Assembly: GCA_015680685.1 (NCBI GenBank)
Contig: MNCI01009650.1
Span: forward strand, 1-64,000
Direction: 5' to 3'
Origin: Gnetum montanum
Taxonomy: Eukaryota; Streptophyta; Gnetopsida; Gnetales; Gnetaceae
Length of the DNA: 64,000 nucleotides
This document shows positions 24,060 to 36,625 of this stretch, piece by piece. The notes under the pieces are model-generated. The model was not told the DNA's origin. It saw only the letters and a list, made by a program, of their open reading frames with translations, and ran no database searches. Every line of letters starts with the position of its first letter. Positions within the stretch are counted from its first letter, which is position 1. The translations under genes were made by a program, and so were the position numbers.

Positions 24060-24620
24060 ATGTTAATAGTCCCCCTCTTCCTAATGATTAGAGTTGGCCA
24101 TTATAGGGCACATTGAGTATATGTTGATGACAAAGCCACTACAAACGTAATTTCCTTATCCATATTAGAATGCTTAGGCTTGGTTGAGAAAATCTAAGAC
24201 ACCTTCACCTTTATACTTAAGTCCTTTAATAGGTTACAAGTAGCAGAGGATTGATTTCATTAGACTTCATGGCTAGGAAAAAATTCTCCATGTTTGCTAA
24301 TTTCCTAGTTGTTGAAGAAATACCAGGCTTCAACTTAATCCTAGAAAGATCATGGCTAGTCAAGTTGCAAGTAGTTTCTTCCCCGATCCATCAAGAGATT
24401 TATCTATTTTAAAAGGGAGGTAAAATCATTATTAATGGAGACAGTGCAATCTCGCTATCTATTAACAATGTTAACTTTGAGCAAGGATCTAAGGTGAAGT
24501 TCCAAAAGGAAACTCCTATGGCCAACAACAAAGCTAGTAATCACAATAGAACCAATCAAGCCAACACAAATAACACTTGGGCCATGAAAAATCATAGGAA
24601 GAGCTTCCATTTAGTATCTT
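24060..24620 (+). pseudogene. aspartic protease domain of E, decayed
   Basis: The catalytic region reads VYVDDKATTNVIS (about 24118-24157), corresponding to the V-D-x-G-S-x-x-N-V pattern of Tat-type proteases; the Gly is Lys here. FLVVEEIPGFNLILERSWL follows (24300-24360), matching the F-x-V-x-x-x-x-x-x-Y-x-x-I-L-G-R-x-W-L motif, then KGGKIIINGD, typical of the segment before RT. Reading stays open for some distance but stops occur. RT does not follow. Confidence 0.7.
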
Positions 24621-24640
24621 AAGAAAAGGGAATAGGGAGT

Positions 24641-25375
24641 ACAAGATCATGCAACAAAAACCTTATAAATTCCCTAATATTTCAAAGATTAGGAAATAGT
24701 TACATGATTAAATATGTCTTCTATTTTCTTTTCCTTATACATATGATGTGGCCATTTAATTCCCAACCTTTTTTTGTAATTTTTATTTACATGTTTACAT
24801 TTTGCATTACACATTTTACTTTATGATATAATGTTTGCTAGTTTATCTTATAGCATTATTTTCCATTTTTCACATTGATTCATAGTTTTTGCTTACTTTT
24901 ATGTTTATCAAAAAACATAAAAATATAAAAAATATAAAATCATAAATAATTTTTTTAAAAAAAATTAAAATAATGGCCAAGACCAGTTTTAAATCAAAAT
25001 CAAAGTATGACGTAGCATAACCAAAACCATAACTATAGCCATAGTTGCAGTATGCAATAGATAACAAAAAATAAAAATAGTACAGAGTATCTAAGGCTAT
25101 GATAGCCAAGTAAAATAAATAGAAAAAAATAGCAACAATAATGTAGCTAAGCAAAAAAGTATGATAAATCCATTGGTAGTCAAGCTAAGCTATAGGAGGA
25201 GGAATATTAACAGCATCATCATCACCATCACCTGGGGCATGTAAACAATAAAACTTTCAACCATCGATAACCATAGTAGCCATGAACATAAACATGCATC
25301 CATAAAACATGCACAACAAAAATCATAAAACACAAATATAATATAAAACTTAAAGCAAAATTTTACAAACCTCAA
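24641..25375. other. AT-rich stretch, no gene
   Basis: Short A/T-rich stretches with reading frames of low-complexity hydrophobic composition, judged accidental. A possible splice donor (minus strand, TTTGAG then GTTTGTAAA) sits at its right edge near 25375. Confidence 0.4.
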
Positions 25376-27850
25376 AAGTTTTGGGAGAAATATCCTTAAC
25401 TATGAATCTTTGAAGGCTAGTCTCCAACTTTTGAAGAATCTCTTCTTCACTCATGTTTGCCCAATCGATGTATCTAAGGTCCATCCTTGATAAGATATTT
25501 TCCCTCTCCATATTGGTTAGCTTAAGAGCATGAGAAAAAGTATTCATGGAAGTTTCTCCAAATGCAATGATGATATGAGAAGTAGGGAAATCAACCATGA
25601 CTACAGACTTAAACTTACTGAAAATATCTTCTCTATCTATTACCTACATAAACAACTCATATGTATGTCATGCCATAGCCTCCTCATTCCATGACTTCAT
25701 GTAGCTTTCCTTCTCCATTTTTTATTGCTACTTGTGAGTTTTTTGTCTCTTTTTCCATTCCAACATGTAGGCACAATAATCTCTCCACTCCTTGGTCCTT
25801 TAGATCATCATCTTTAGCTAAATTTTCTTCTTTACATTGCTCTTATCTAGAGCAACCTTGTCATGGATTTCATTCCAATATCATGACCACTCGATTTGCT
25901 TCATACACAAGGAGTCCATGTTAGCCACATGAGCATCTATGAACTACTTATGATGACTTAGGCTCCGATTTTCATTTGAAAGCTCCTTGACCTACTTTTC
26001 CAATGCCACAACACATTCTCACAAAAAATCATTGGAATGTCGAAACTTCCAAAATGTTTTTGCACATGATGCTATACATTTTGTAGCCCCCTCATACAAT
26101 CTTCATGGAACATTCTCCACATCAGACTCTAGCATAGGAGAATCATTGAACTTCATGTCTTGTAAAGAATCACGTCTAATCTTAGACATTGAAATAACCA
26201 AAAATACAAAGAACATTAAAAACATAAAAAATAAAAAAAATGTAGAACAAAAATATATTGATTTTTTATAGCAACATTAAGGGCAAGCTATTGTAGCCTA
26301 TCAACCATGTCATCCATTACTCTCTTCATAAACTTCAACTTGTCTAACACGTCCATCCAAGGTTTGGAGTGAAATGTGGATGTAGATGTTTCCAAAGGAG
26401 GTTCATGTCTTGTAGTATCTATAACTAATTAATAGTATTTTCAACAAAGATAATACACACACACACAACAAAAATGAAAAAAAATTAAAGTGAAAAGAAT
26501 AATTAAGGAAAAAATATATGACATCTAAATCTACAGGGAAGGTCATGAGGTAAGTCCATTGGAGGATTGTCTTCTAAAGACAAATCACCTAGAATTGAAT
26601 CTAAGATATCTTATGCTTTCTTGGATATCCTTTTCTCTCTACTTGGCATCATTGTCCCTCCTCTATAGTAGCCTTAGTAGCCATCACACCCAAGGATAAA
26701 GAAATAGGCCTCATAGGATGTAGGCTTCCAAGTACCTGAATTCAATGTTAAGTGACTACAAAACTGAAAACTCCTTCATGAAATCTAGAGACAGAGAGTG
26801 TCTGGATTCTTGTTTCTTCCCCAAAATTGAATCAAAATATAAAATAAAAGAAAACTAGTAAGCATTTTTTTTGCAACAAAACCTGACCAAGAACAATACC
26901 AAAAATATAATTAAAAAATTAAAACTAAAAAATTAAAATCATAAAAAGAACATAAGCATACCTCTAAGAGCCTCATTAGCCTTGTTAAGCCTAATTTCCA
27001 GATTCTTAGATGTTTGCTACTCAGGAATTAAAACATTTTCTTCAACTTCTAGCCTATTCATCCTTTTTATAGCAACAACATATACTTCTTTATGTAACCT
27101 TTTTTTCTTTTCTTCTTGGCCACATATAGCATGGGGCTTCATCCCCATGGAGTCAAGGGAGTAACCATGTACACCACTTAAATTCTTAGTTGTAATAGAC
27201 AATGATTCTTCCTCATCCCCCATGGTTGGGACTTGGGCGCACATAAGATGAATGATATGGTTGGCGTAGGCTTGGAAAATTAGGAAAGATCATGTCTAGC
27301 CACCTTTGCATCTTTCTTGATCATCAAAATCTCCACAAACCTTTTGAGATATGCAACAAAAAGTTTGAAATGCACTGATTCAAGGTTGATTTAAATTTTT
27401 TGTATTTTCCCCCTTAAACCATTAACCAATAATGTCCTCTAATCAAACCTATTATCACAATTCAACACCTTATTCATGACCCAAGCTTGCTAAACTCCTA
27501 TATTTTTCTTTTGTGAAAAAAGAATGGGAAAAGCTCTAGAGTGAAAAAGAGGGTACAACTCATTGGCCTCCTTAACTTCACACTTGTAAAAGGATAATAT
27601 TGACCCAAGAGATGAGTGGAGTCAAGCCTGCATATCCTCTCTAGAGCTAGCATCTTTCCCTGCTCTAATGATCACCTTAAAACCACTAGCAGGTACACCA
27701 AAAAGATTGCCAAACATTATCTCATCAATGCTTGAGGTAATGTAAAAATCATTGATATAAGTAAAAGATTTGGTGACTCCCTCATCAAATGAATCAACAA
27801 CATTCCACATTTTAGCATTGATACTGATGGACTAGGGAGCATAAACAAAT
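25376..27850 (-). pseudogene. minus-strand coding remnant with coiled coil and exon-like texture
   Basis: Open blocks on the minus strand alternate with AT-rich stretches. Block 27810-27622 reads KMWNVVDSFDEGVTKSF and GKDASSREDMQA and continues in related phase to about 27245. A block at 27244-26960 ends in AG with GTATGC after it, donor-like. From about 26190 to 25376 one charged frame, broken mainly by stops in Trp/Gln/Arg-like positions, reads as a coiled coil (NDFLxECVVALEKxVKELS; MSEEEILQKLETSLQRF). It ends at another donor-like site. It is antisense to E's gag and sits where pol would be. It could be an antisense extra ORF like those described in Tat elements such as Grande, a captured host gene, or part of a minus-strand element. 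Not recognised as a known family. Confidence 0.4.
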
Positions 27851-29353
27851 CAAATAAGCCTACATTCATTACTCTTTTTTAAATGTTCGTAGGAGCCTTA
27901 TTTGATAGCCATTCCTATGCTCTATATACTTCATCCCACTTCATCCCACTTTAGAAGAATCTTCTACTTAGAATAACTAAAAGTAACCACACTAATTCGA
28001 TACTTACATATAGAATTTTCAACACACAACATAGTTAACCTATTACCTTTTCAAATCATAAACAACCAACATAGCCTATACTAAATCATGAAAACTTAAA
28101 AAGTTAAAAATCTAAAAAATTAGAAATTTAAAACTAAAAAATCATAAAACTAAAAGAAAAAAATAAAAAATAAATGCTAAAATGTTGGCAAAATGAGAGC
28201 AATTTTTGCTCACTAGCTTGGGTAAAATTGGAACTGTAGGTTGAACTTGTGTAAGGGTTCCAAAATTTTGGAGAGTCCAAAATTTGTATGTATGTTTGAT
28301 GGCTGCACACTTTTGGTGCATATTAGAATGTCACATCTAGTATTGGGTGAACTTTGTACTAAGTTGGTTAAGGACTTGCACTCTTATGATCTTACCTAAA
28401 CTCTTCCAAGGTTGTAAAGGCCACAAATAAGATTTGATCATTTTTCACTAGACCTCCATTGTGCACCTCAAACTTGTAGAACCAAAATCATGAAAATAGT
28501 CAAATAAACAACTCAAAAACCAAAATGAACAAAAAAAAAGATAAATGAAAATAAAGCTTATGCTTCTAGCAAGTAGATAGTTCTAGCAGGATTTTAAATA
28601 AAGTATTTAGTTTATGATTGAGCATCAAGGTGTTGTTCACATTGTACTGGGAATACTTTGGCATCTCCCAAATGCATGATAATTGTCAAACCCATACAGA
28701 GTACAAGCTTCCATCCCATGAAGTCTTTATCTTGGTATTGGGATCATCCACTATGTACTGCAAGATGTAATTAGAGGACCTTGCCACTAGAGTCTTTGTA
28801 ATTAAATTTGCAACATCCATGATCAAGTGTAACCACATGATCATATTGTAATTCTGGAGTAATTACATTAGGAGCTCTCTTGGACCCAGTATAAACCATG
28901 CTTGGGTGCACTTGTTAATGGTCATATCAATCATTAGCCTATTCTAGGTAGCCAATCTAGTATAACATAGGATGCTTACCAACTCTACAAAAATCAAGAT
29001 CGGTTTTAATAGAGTGTTGCACATAGCCAAAACATATAAGCAGTAGACCTTGAGACATTCAAGAACTTGAAAGAAAAAATTAAGTGAAACAAAAATAACC
29101 TCAAAAGTGGTAGCATTGGCATGAGAATAAGAATATAAACTAGTCCATTAACACAATTACCATTATAGTAAAAATCAAAATTCAGCCCTTGTACATGTCA
29201 ATTGACATGATTAATAATTAAAATTTGATACTTTGATAGGCATGTGATATAGAAAACCTTAGATTGGGAATTTTTACAAATTTTTAACATGAAAACAAGA
29301 TAATTAACATTTGAAAATCAAGTTTGACATTTCATCAACCAATTGAAACATAA
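27851..29353. other. non-coding stretch left of element B
   Basis: No gene is seen. It contains A-rich segments (28090-28180, 28520-28560) and a small GAGCAA/TTGCTC hairpin near 28195. Its last five bases before 29359 are B's target copy. Confidence 0.35.
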
Positions 29354-29358
29354 AGTAT

Positions 29359-30188
29359 TGATGAGTGGCGAGGTACCCCTACACTCAACCATACGAATAT
29401 GAGCGTTACACACGCGATCTGGTTGAACTCCGCAGACTAAGTGCCTACACGCCTCATGGAACACTTAGGGTTAATCATTCATTGTCTTCCTAGACTTACT
29501 TGTAGTTGTCATGGTTGTATGGTTAAGTAAGTCTAAGGTATGTGATTTTTATGTCTTTTCTGTTTTATCTCCTATGCTAAGAGGTGAAGGGTGAAGAGAC
29601 TAATTAACTAACTTTAGCTAACTAACTAAGTCTTAACTAACGTAGCATCAGCATCTATTCCCACTTACCATTCACACCGTGAACCAATGCAACCTTGGTT
29701 ACCAAATGCTAGTCGTTGCTGGGATCACCAAGCGTAACACATGTGCTCGAAGCGGTTGTATTGAGGTACTTAACTAGGAGAGAAGGGTTGAGAAATATTT
29801 AATGAACTAATAAAGCAATTAAATGATAAATAGTAAATAACAATAAATAAAGTCCTATTTAGCCTACTCCATGCACTGCAAGGTTTATCCAAGAAGTTCG
29901 TCTTTATTGTCATACACAAACATGTGTTCAAGTACAATATTTGCTTGAATAAAGATCCATTCACTTTGGAGCTCCTATTGCGGGCACATGGAAAATATTC
30001 TATCTCTAGAGGGATCAAACTGCCAAAGTTTCACTACGATCTAAGCCTAGGATGAGAAACAAGGGAGAGCCACCTCTTATTTATAGACTTGGCAGTGCAC
30101 CGCGATATTGCGGGGGACAACATGATATTGCGTGGGATGCGATATCGCATACGTAATATTGTGGCCCATGTGATATCGCATCCCATCA
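29359..30188 (-). repeat. 3' LTR of element B
   Basis: Plus strand reads TGATGAGTGGCGAGGTACCC at the left and GCATCCCATCA at the right, the reverse of an LTR with TGATGGG..CACTCATCA ends. TATA box at 30086-30079 (minus). Confidence 0.93.
30079..30177 (-). promoter_or_regulatory. TATA box and GATATC array, B 3' LTR
   Basis: TATAAATA at 30086-30079 (minus). Hexamers of GATATC or one-step variants start at 30104, 30124, 30141, 30155 and 30172: spacing 20, 17, 14, 17. Confidence 0.6.
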
Positions 30189-32014
30189 TACCCCCATGAC
30201 TGAATGAAAACTTGTCCTTGAGTTCATTACAAAATATTGGGAAGGTATGGGATTATTGACTCGAATGGAACTAATGGGATGACATATGAACGAATCATCA
30301 TTACAAGACAAGACAAAATGGTGTTCACGACAACAAGGGTGAACACTTTATACATTTGACATCAGGCCTTAGTTGGTAGTTGAGAAAGAGAGAGAGAAAT
30401 AAGTGTTGCTACTGCCAACACCAAGATTGCACATTTTGTTGTCCATCCATAAGCACACCATCCATCTCATTCCTTGCATAGCTGCTTCAGCACCGCTCCA
30501 TTGCAAGCGTTCCCTCCAGATCCAATCCATTGTTGCATGATTACCATTTGCACACACAACACAGTTTTATATTAGCAAGGGTAAATGAATCATAATGTAA
30601 TTGATACCTTGCTTTGGTGTAAGTCCATTGGTTGGGTTGTGGTATGGCTGATACAGGTCTGGAGATATAAGAGTGGTGACTACTGAAGGTGTAGGGGTTA
30701 GGAGAAAATTGAAAAAATTGGACCAAGATCCCCATGACTAAGAGAAAACCTTTGGTAGCGATAGAATGAAGAAAGAAAAGGAACAAGAAAGATGGAGAAA
30801 AAGAGATAACTAGGACATCGATGAAATGGATTTCAAGATGGAAATGAACAAAATAAAATAGATTGCAAAAATGTTAGGGGAAAGAAATTAACTGGTGCAC
30901 CAAATAGGAATGTTAGTGGGTCCTCCCCAAAGCAGGCTCATGCCCTTAATGCCCTAAAAAACCCACATTCAAAGAGTCCATAGGCTCTAGGAATGTTATT
31001 TGGAACAAGAGTTAAAGTCTTAACTATAAGAGTTTACCAAAAAGAAAACAATGCGTCAACCAAAATATACACTAATGATACAACCGGCAATGAGGTGAAT
31101 ACTGGGAAGAGAATGATGGAAAGAAGAGGATGGAATGGAGTCTCAATAACAAGGTGATGTACAGCCCCTTGTGTGTTTAATGATTATTGTGACTTGGTAA
31201 ATCTCATTCCAACTCTGGCCTCAAACAAACCACATCCAGTGACTTCGCATTAATGCATTCGGCCAATCCATCCACTTGAATAACAAGAATGCCCTCCCCA
31301 AGAGCCACCACCATTCCGACGAAATGAAGGAGGAGAGAATGGGAAGCGAGAGGGGCCTTAGTAAGAGGGAACTTGTTTATTTTAGTTCCATAACTAGTGC
31401 TTGTAGCCCAATAGATTATTTTGTCTAAGGGATGTGCTTTGAATTCTCACTTTCTCTTTTTTGTTTTTGTTTTTTGTTTTATGTGTTTATGCGTGAGAAC
31501 CACACCATGCAAATACTTTGTTATTTTTATTTGCTCAGCTTCTCGATAAGTGGGTAACGTCGAAGCGGTAAGAAAACTCAAGAAGAAAAACCATCCAAGC
31601 ACCTAAGAGAATGGCCAACAAAAATGCATCAAGTTCCCTTGAAGTTACACCCTTTTCAATCCTTGAGTCCTTCCTTAGTTTGAAAAATGCCAAGTCACCG
31701 ATTCATTAGAGTTCTTATTTAGAAAGGGACTATACATTTCCAAGCCAAGAGAGACCATAGAAACTTGTGGATGAATGGATGAAGTGGACTCATTGCTTTT
31801 CATATCAAAAGAACATACCTTAGTATCAACATTGTAACTTAGAGGTAAAAACCAAACATTAGCAATCAAGTGGAAAAATAGTTCATACCATCATGAAGAA
31901 CACTTATTGGGTGACAAACTTACAAGGTGGAGGACACACACACACAAACACATACAAAAAATGAAAAAGTATAACGATGTTGTAAAACAAAAACAAGAAA
32001 AGTTAAAGAAATTT
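30189..32014 (-). other. non-coding 3' region of B
   Basis: Between the minisatellite and the 3' LTR. It aligns by eye over most of its length with 43900-45690 of element A in reverse, including the polypurine box at 30189-30222 and the 33-nt block at 30915. The weak open frames here are not kept between copies. Confidence 0.65.
30915..30947 (-). promoter_or_regulatory. conserved 33-nt non-coding block, copy in B
   Basis: Its reverse complement is identical at all 33 positions to 44921-44953 in A. Confidence 0.65.
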
Positions 32015-32258
32015 GTAAAACAAAAACATGCAAAACAAAAACATGTAAAACAAAAATGTGCAAAAATAAAAATAAAAATGTGTAAGACAAAAATGTGTAA
32101 AACGAAAACGTGTAAAACAAAAATATGTGAAACAAAAACGTGTAAAACAAAAACGTGTAAAACAAAAATGTGTGAAACAAAAACGTGTAAAACAAAAACG
32201 TGTAAGACAAAAATGTGTAAAACAAAAATGTGTAAAACAAAAATGTGTAAAACAAAAA
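32015..32258. repeat. 15-bp minisatellite in B
   Basis: Variants of AAAACAAAAATGTGT repeated about 16 times (C/T at one CpG position). Because 15 is a multiple of 3, long frames are open on both strands; they encode five-residue repeats (KTKMC / FLFYT) and are artefacts. Element A has an unexpanded TTTTTGTTTTGCA at the matching place (about 43880), so the array expanded in B. Confidence 0.9.
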
Positions 32259-32525
32259 CTAAAAAGAATTCAGGGTCTCGAATGATCAGCATAGGTGGCC
32301 ATCTCCCTCATGACTGAATGGAAAGGGAGAGATCCGAAATAATGAGTGCCTGTTTGAATTTCTTAGAAGTGTCCAACTTCTCCCAATTGATGTTCTTAGA
32401 TTAAGGAGTGGAAGTTAGTGACACTCATATTTCAATGTGTCTATGCCTTCGTTACGAGCGTGGGTTGTTTCCCTAGTTCATTCCATGCATGTTGATGGGC
32501 TGCTTTCTTGATCAGCTATCAACCA

Positions 32526-33197
32526 CTAGGTGTTCTCTTGTTGAGTGGTTGCTACATACATGCACCTTTGAATGTTGTCCTTTGGTGCACACTGGTTACA
32601 TGTAAGAGATGCTAAGCATTCCTCCATGTCATCACCCTCTGAGTCACTGTATGTGATGCATGGAACTTTCTTCTTCTCGATATTTCCATAATTGTTTATC
32701 TTAGATATTTCCAAGGAAAGATCACGAATCCCTAGGCACGCATCTATTGTACTCAGCCAAGCTCTTCCCATTATAATTGGGAAGTCCCCATCATTGTTGT
32801 TGAATTCTATCACCAAGAAATCAGCTAGGTATGACCAACCACACACAATGGTAACGATGTCCTCCACCAATCCTAAGGGAATGGGGATGGACTGGTCAGC
32901 TAGCTCTAGTTGAATGTTGCTCTTCCTAAGTTGGGGCAAGTTCCAGGCTTGATACATTTCTCGTGAGATTAAGTGGACTCCAGAACCTAAGTCAAGAAGA
33001 GCCTTATGAGGTTTGTTCCCAGTGACTTGTAGATAGATTAAGGGACTCCCAAGGTCAGAGAGTTTCCTAGGAAGGTGGCCTACCTTGATCCAGTCGGTTA
33101 AGGTATGTGTTAACATAACCATATGCGTTAAGCTATGTTGTTGGACTGAAGGGAGCTTCGAAGTCTTGTATGTTGGAGGAGCATGCGTAGACTCAAC
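32526..33197 (-). pseudogene. retropepsin-like protease of B
   Basis: The best kept protease here: 198 residues are open from 33122 to 32526. Catalytic loop ALLDLGSGVHLIS (D-x-G-S, Asp kept; Leu in place of the usual Thr), flap region LVEDIVTIVCGWSYLADFLV, and FPIIMGRAWLST matching I-x-GR-x-WL. It continues gag's frame with a single TAA between (33198-33200), so gag and protease were one polyprotein. No RT follows; the frame ends QQENT and then a stop. It would mature particles made from B's own gag. Confidence 0.85.
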
Positions 33198-35654
33198 CGC
33201 TTATTTTTGTGAGAGCTTGTCTGGGCTTTTGGTCCTGAAGAAAGGTCTTCTCTTTTTGTAGTTTTCAGAACCATCAATCGGTTGAATGTTTACAGCTCTT
33301 GTAGTGTTACGTTGTTGCGGTTGAGTGGGGAGTTCCCCTTGCATTGTTGGAGTGGGTGGTATGGGAACTAATGGTGTGAGAGAGGTGGATGGATTTGGAG
33401 GATGGTATGGATGTGGAGCATCTCCTAGAGGAGAAGGAGTCCTTCTAAAGTACTCTCGAACTTGGTAGTGACGTTGTGGAGTTGTGTGACCCATAGAGTC
33501 ACTAGGAGAAACCGGTTGCTGCACGTAATAGCCATAAGGATCTAGTTTTTGGTAAGGGTATTGTTGTCTCGGCGATGGCATCTCCCATGATTGTGGGTAT
33601 TGTCACTAGTAATGTTGCCCGATGGGTATTGTCACTAGTAAGAATGTTGCCCGATCCCTCCACTTGGATAGTACACTAACGGTTGGTGGAATTTTCTTGG
33701 GTTACCTTGGGGATAAGGTAACCTTTGGGGTGCTTGCCGTTTGTTAATTCTCAGGTTGAGTGCATACACCCTAGAATCTTGTAGATGTGAGATGATTGGA
33801 CAACATTCCTTAGGATGGTCATATTGGTAGATTTCACATCCACCGTCATTGTCTGTGTCAGAATCCACAACCTCATCGGAGATAGTTATTTTCCCCTTAC
33901 CCTTGTTATGTGCAGCACCTGAATCTCTTCTATTTTTCTTATCCTTGGCACTACTTCATTCCTCCTTAGACTCCTCTATGATTTTCAAGATAGTTTTAAG
34001 TCTAGATTCTAAGGAATCCGACAATTGATCCACCTTAGCTGATACTTCTGTTGTTAGCTTTTGAATCGGAAAAATTTTTTTGTTCACCAACTCTTCGAGT
34101 GGTGACTCATCCTCCTCATCAAAAAATCTTACTGCCTTCTTTCGAAGGGAGGGATCACGGTTATATTCTTCCGTGCTCTCTCTTTTCCATAGTTCACCTT
34201 CTTCTTTGGCTACTTGCTCCAACAATTAGTGAATTTCATGGGATCTAAGTTCTGATAGTCTCCCTTGGCCATAAGTCCCAAGGGTTCTCCTAGTCTCATG
34301 TCTTAGCCCATCTATGATGTGGCAGAGTTGATCCAATTGTGTGTAATCATGGCTTGGGCAATGATGTAACAATGCATAGTATCAGCCCATGGCAGCATCC
34401 AAGGGTTCATGATTACCTTGCTTCCATCCTTGGATCTACTTACGCAAGTTAGACACTCTGGAGTACATATGATATTTATCATTAAACAAATCTAACATCA
34501 TACTCCATCTCCTAATGGTTTTCGGTTCTAAGGACCGGTACCAACTCTCTACTTCCTTGATGAGTGTCCTGGGAAACAACTTTAGTTTCTGCCACTCATT
34601 CTCTATGTTTTGCAAGGCATAGGCATTGTGGAATGCTTGTAAATGATTTTGCGGATCGACATTGTATCCCCCCCTCAAAACATGTTATATTATTCATGTC
34701 TAAGTGCTTGATCCTGCTCTCTTTTTGATGCCTTGTTGGTATTCTCACAGCCTCTGTTATATCTAGCATACTTCAGGTTACAAGTAGGGGCTCGTCATGA
34801 TCATCTCTTTCATGACGTCTATGATGTCTACGTTGTTCCCTATTTTCCCTTCATCCATGCCCTTGTCCTCACTCTCGACTCTCTCTTCGAGGTCTCTCAT
34901 TTTTCCTACCTCTATCCTCACCATTATGCTCTTGATGGCTATGCCCAGATGTGGAAGGAGAGGGTGAATGGTGTGATGAAGGAGAAGAAGAAGGAGAACA
35001 ATCACCATGATGATGTTTCTTACCTTCTCTTCGACTACTACAGCCTCGATTGTGATGACAATCTAAGTGCCCATTCTTGTCATGTGTTGTTGTTCCCTCA
35101 GTGAACAGTTGGCATTCACGGGGATCAGAACCAGGATTGTGTATCATAGAGCATAGGTTCCGATACCCCACCCCCTCACCATCGTTAGGAGGGGGAACAT
35201 CATTCTATAGGGAACCCGTTATAAGTGGTTCACCATCTCCAATTTCACTTAGGACGTGCGGGACCCATTTGTTCTTCAAAAATGTATGATGGCTCTCCTG
35301 CCACGAGTCCCTGATACATTGTGCTATTGTGGGATGATAATCCCTTGTGTCAAAATCACCTATAATGTATTCAACATAGAGCTATGTCATGCCTATTTGT
35401 GCAAGAGCATGAATAAGCATGTTAGGGACTGCCCGATCTAGAGGTAACACTATGTTACCTTGCAAATCTCTCCATCGTAGCTATTTGTCCTAATGGAGGA
35501 TAAAAGTAAAATATGGTATATACTCATCGGGATGGGTATATACCACTTGGTATTGTTGAGGAACTGGCGGATTTTGGCTATGTGTTTTACACTGCCGACT
35601 ATCTTTTGTATGATCCCTAGGTGGTGAATTGCTTTTGTTCGAAGAAGAAGACAT
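33198..35654 (-). pseudogene. gag of element B, decayed
   Basis: Starts MSSSSN at 35654, like C. The N-terminus has VVYTHPDEYIPYFTF, shared with C (VVYTHHDEYVPDFTF). A Ser/His/Arg-rich stretch (35170-34870) follows, then the capsid core (34678-34260) with GGYNVDPQNHLQAFHNAY and LKLFPRTLIKEVESWY. The Cys/His motif (C-x6-H-x4-C-x4-H, Tyr at the second knuckle Cys) lies at about 33845-33785. A Pro/Tyr-rich tail (33581-33201) has YPYQKLDPYGYYVQQPVS. At least two frameshifts (between 34869 and 34678, and between 33868 and 33581) and a few stops break it. Confidence 0.85.
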
Positions 35655-35780
35655 TGTTATTTTATCGGTGTGCTATTTTACCGTTATATAATTTTTTGTT
35701 TGATGAATCCTAAGGGTTCGTTTAAGCTCCCAATGATGTGAGTGATTTCCTATGTTCTATTTAGCGTACAAACACTTAGT

Positions 35781-35797
35781 CCTTAGCAACAGTGCCA
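35781..35797 (-). other. primer-binding site of B (tRNA-Asp type)
   Basis: Minus strand TGGCACTGTTGCTAAGG, one base from the LTR; a decayed tRNA-Asp 3'-end complement like those of C and D. Confidence 0.8.
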
Positions 35798-35798
35798 A

Positions 35799-36625
35799 TG
35801 ATGAGTGGCGAGGTACCCCTGCACTCAACCATACGAATACGAGCGTTACACGCATGATCTGGTCGAACTTCGTAGACTAAGTGCCTACATGCCTCATGGA
35901 ACACTTAGGGTTAATCATTTGTTTTCTTCCTAGACTTACTTGTAGTTGTTATGGTTGTATGGTTAAGTAAGTTTGAGGTATGTGATTTTTATGTCTTTTC
36001 TATTTTATCTCCTATGCTAAGAGGTGAAGGGTGAAGAGACTAATTAACTAACTTTAACTAACTAACTAAGTCTTAACTAACCTAGCATCAGCATTCGTTC
36101 CCACTTACTGTTCACACCCTGAACCAATGCAACCTTGGTTACCAAACGCTAGTCGTTGTTGGGATCACCAAGCATAACTCACGTGCTCGAAGTGGTCGTC
36201 CTGAGGCACTTAACTAGGAGAGAAGGGTTGAGAAAGATTTAATGAACTAATAAATCAATTAAATGATAAACATTAAATAATAATAAATAAATTCCTATTT
36301 AGCCTATTCCATGCATTGCAAGGTTTATCCAAGAAGTTCGTCTTTATTGCTGTACACAAACATGTGTTTAGATACAATATTTGCTCAAATAAAGATCCGT
36401 TCACTTTGGAGCTCCTACTGCGGGCACATGGAAAATATTCTATCTTTGGAGGGATCAAACTGCCAGAGTTTCACTACTGTCTAAGCCTAGGATGAGAAAC
36501 AAAGGAGAGCCACCTCTTATTTATAGACTTGGCGGTGCACTGCGATATCATGTAAGCGATATTGTGGGGGATGACGCGATATCGCGTACACAATATCGTG
36601 GCCCATGAGATATCACGTCCCATCA
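35799..36625 (-). repeat. 5' LTR of element B
   Basis: 827 bp with the same ends as the 3' LTR. The two copies are close, with scattered transitions, which indicates a younger insertion than C. Confidence 0.93.
36519..36614 (-). promoter_or_regulatory. TATA box and GATATC array, B 5' LTR
   Basis: TATAAATA at 36526-36519 (minus). GATATC-type hexamers start at 36544, 36558, 36578, 36592 and 36609: spacing 14, 20, 14, 17. Confidence 0.65.

Larger units (their letters stand above)
20354..24640 (+). mobile_element. Tat-like Ty3/gypsy element E (gag-protease, no pol seen)
   Basis: A primer-site-like 16-mer at 20354 is identical to that of element F (61872). A leader, gag and protease follow. No RT, RNase H or integrase motif is seen after the protease; AT-rich sequence and a minus-strand coding remnant come instead. 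E is either a gag-protease non-autonomous element or a truncated copy. The right end is not defined. Confidence 0.6.
29359..36625 (-). mobile_element. Athila-like non-autonomous element B (gag plus protease)
   Basis: A 7.27-kb element with LTRs of 830 bp (29359-30188) and 827 bp (35799-36625), flanked by perfect AGTAT target copies at 29354-29358 and 36626-36630. It has a tRNA-Asp-type primer site, gag, a protease with its catalytic Asp, then 2.3 kb of non-coding sequence with a minisatellite, and the family polypurine box. RT and integrase are absent with no sign of interruption, so the element is built without them and needs help in trans, plausibly from a C-like element. Confidence 0.93.

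Noticed and set aside
24870-25375. Hydrophobic frames resembling membrane proteins
   Set aside because: Low-complexity AT-rich DNA; composition alone explains Phe/Ile/Tyr runs, and no copy elsewhere supports them.
31891-32317. Open frames of 111-136 codons on both strands
   Set aside because: Produced by the 15-bp minisatellite; the same five-residue repeat is read on either strand.
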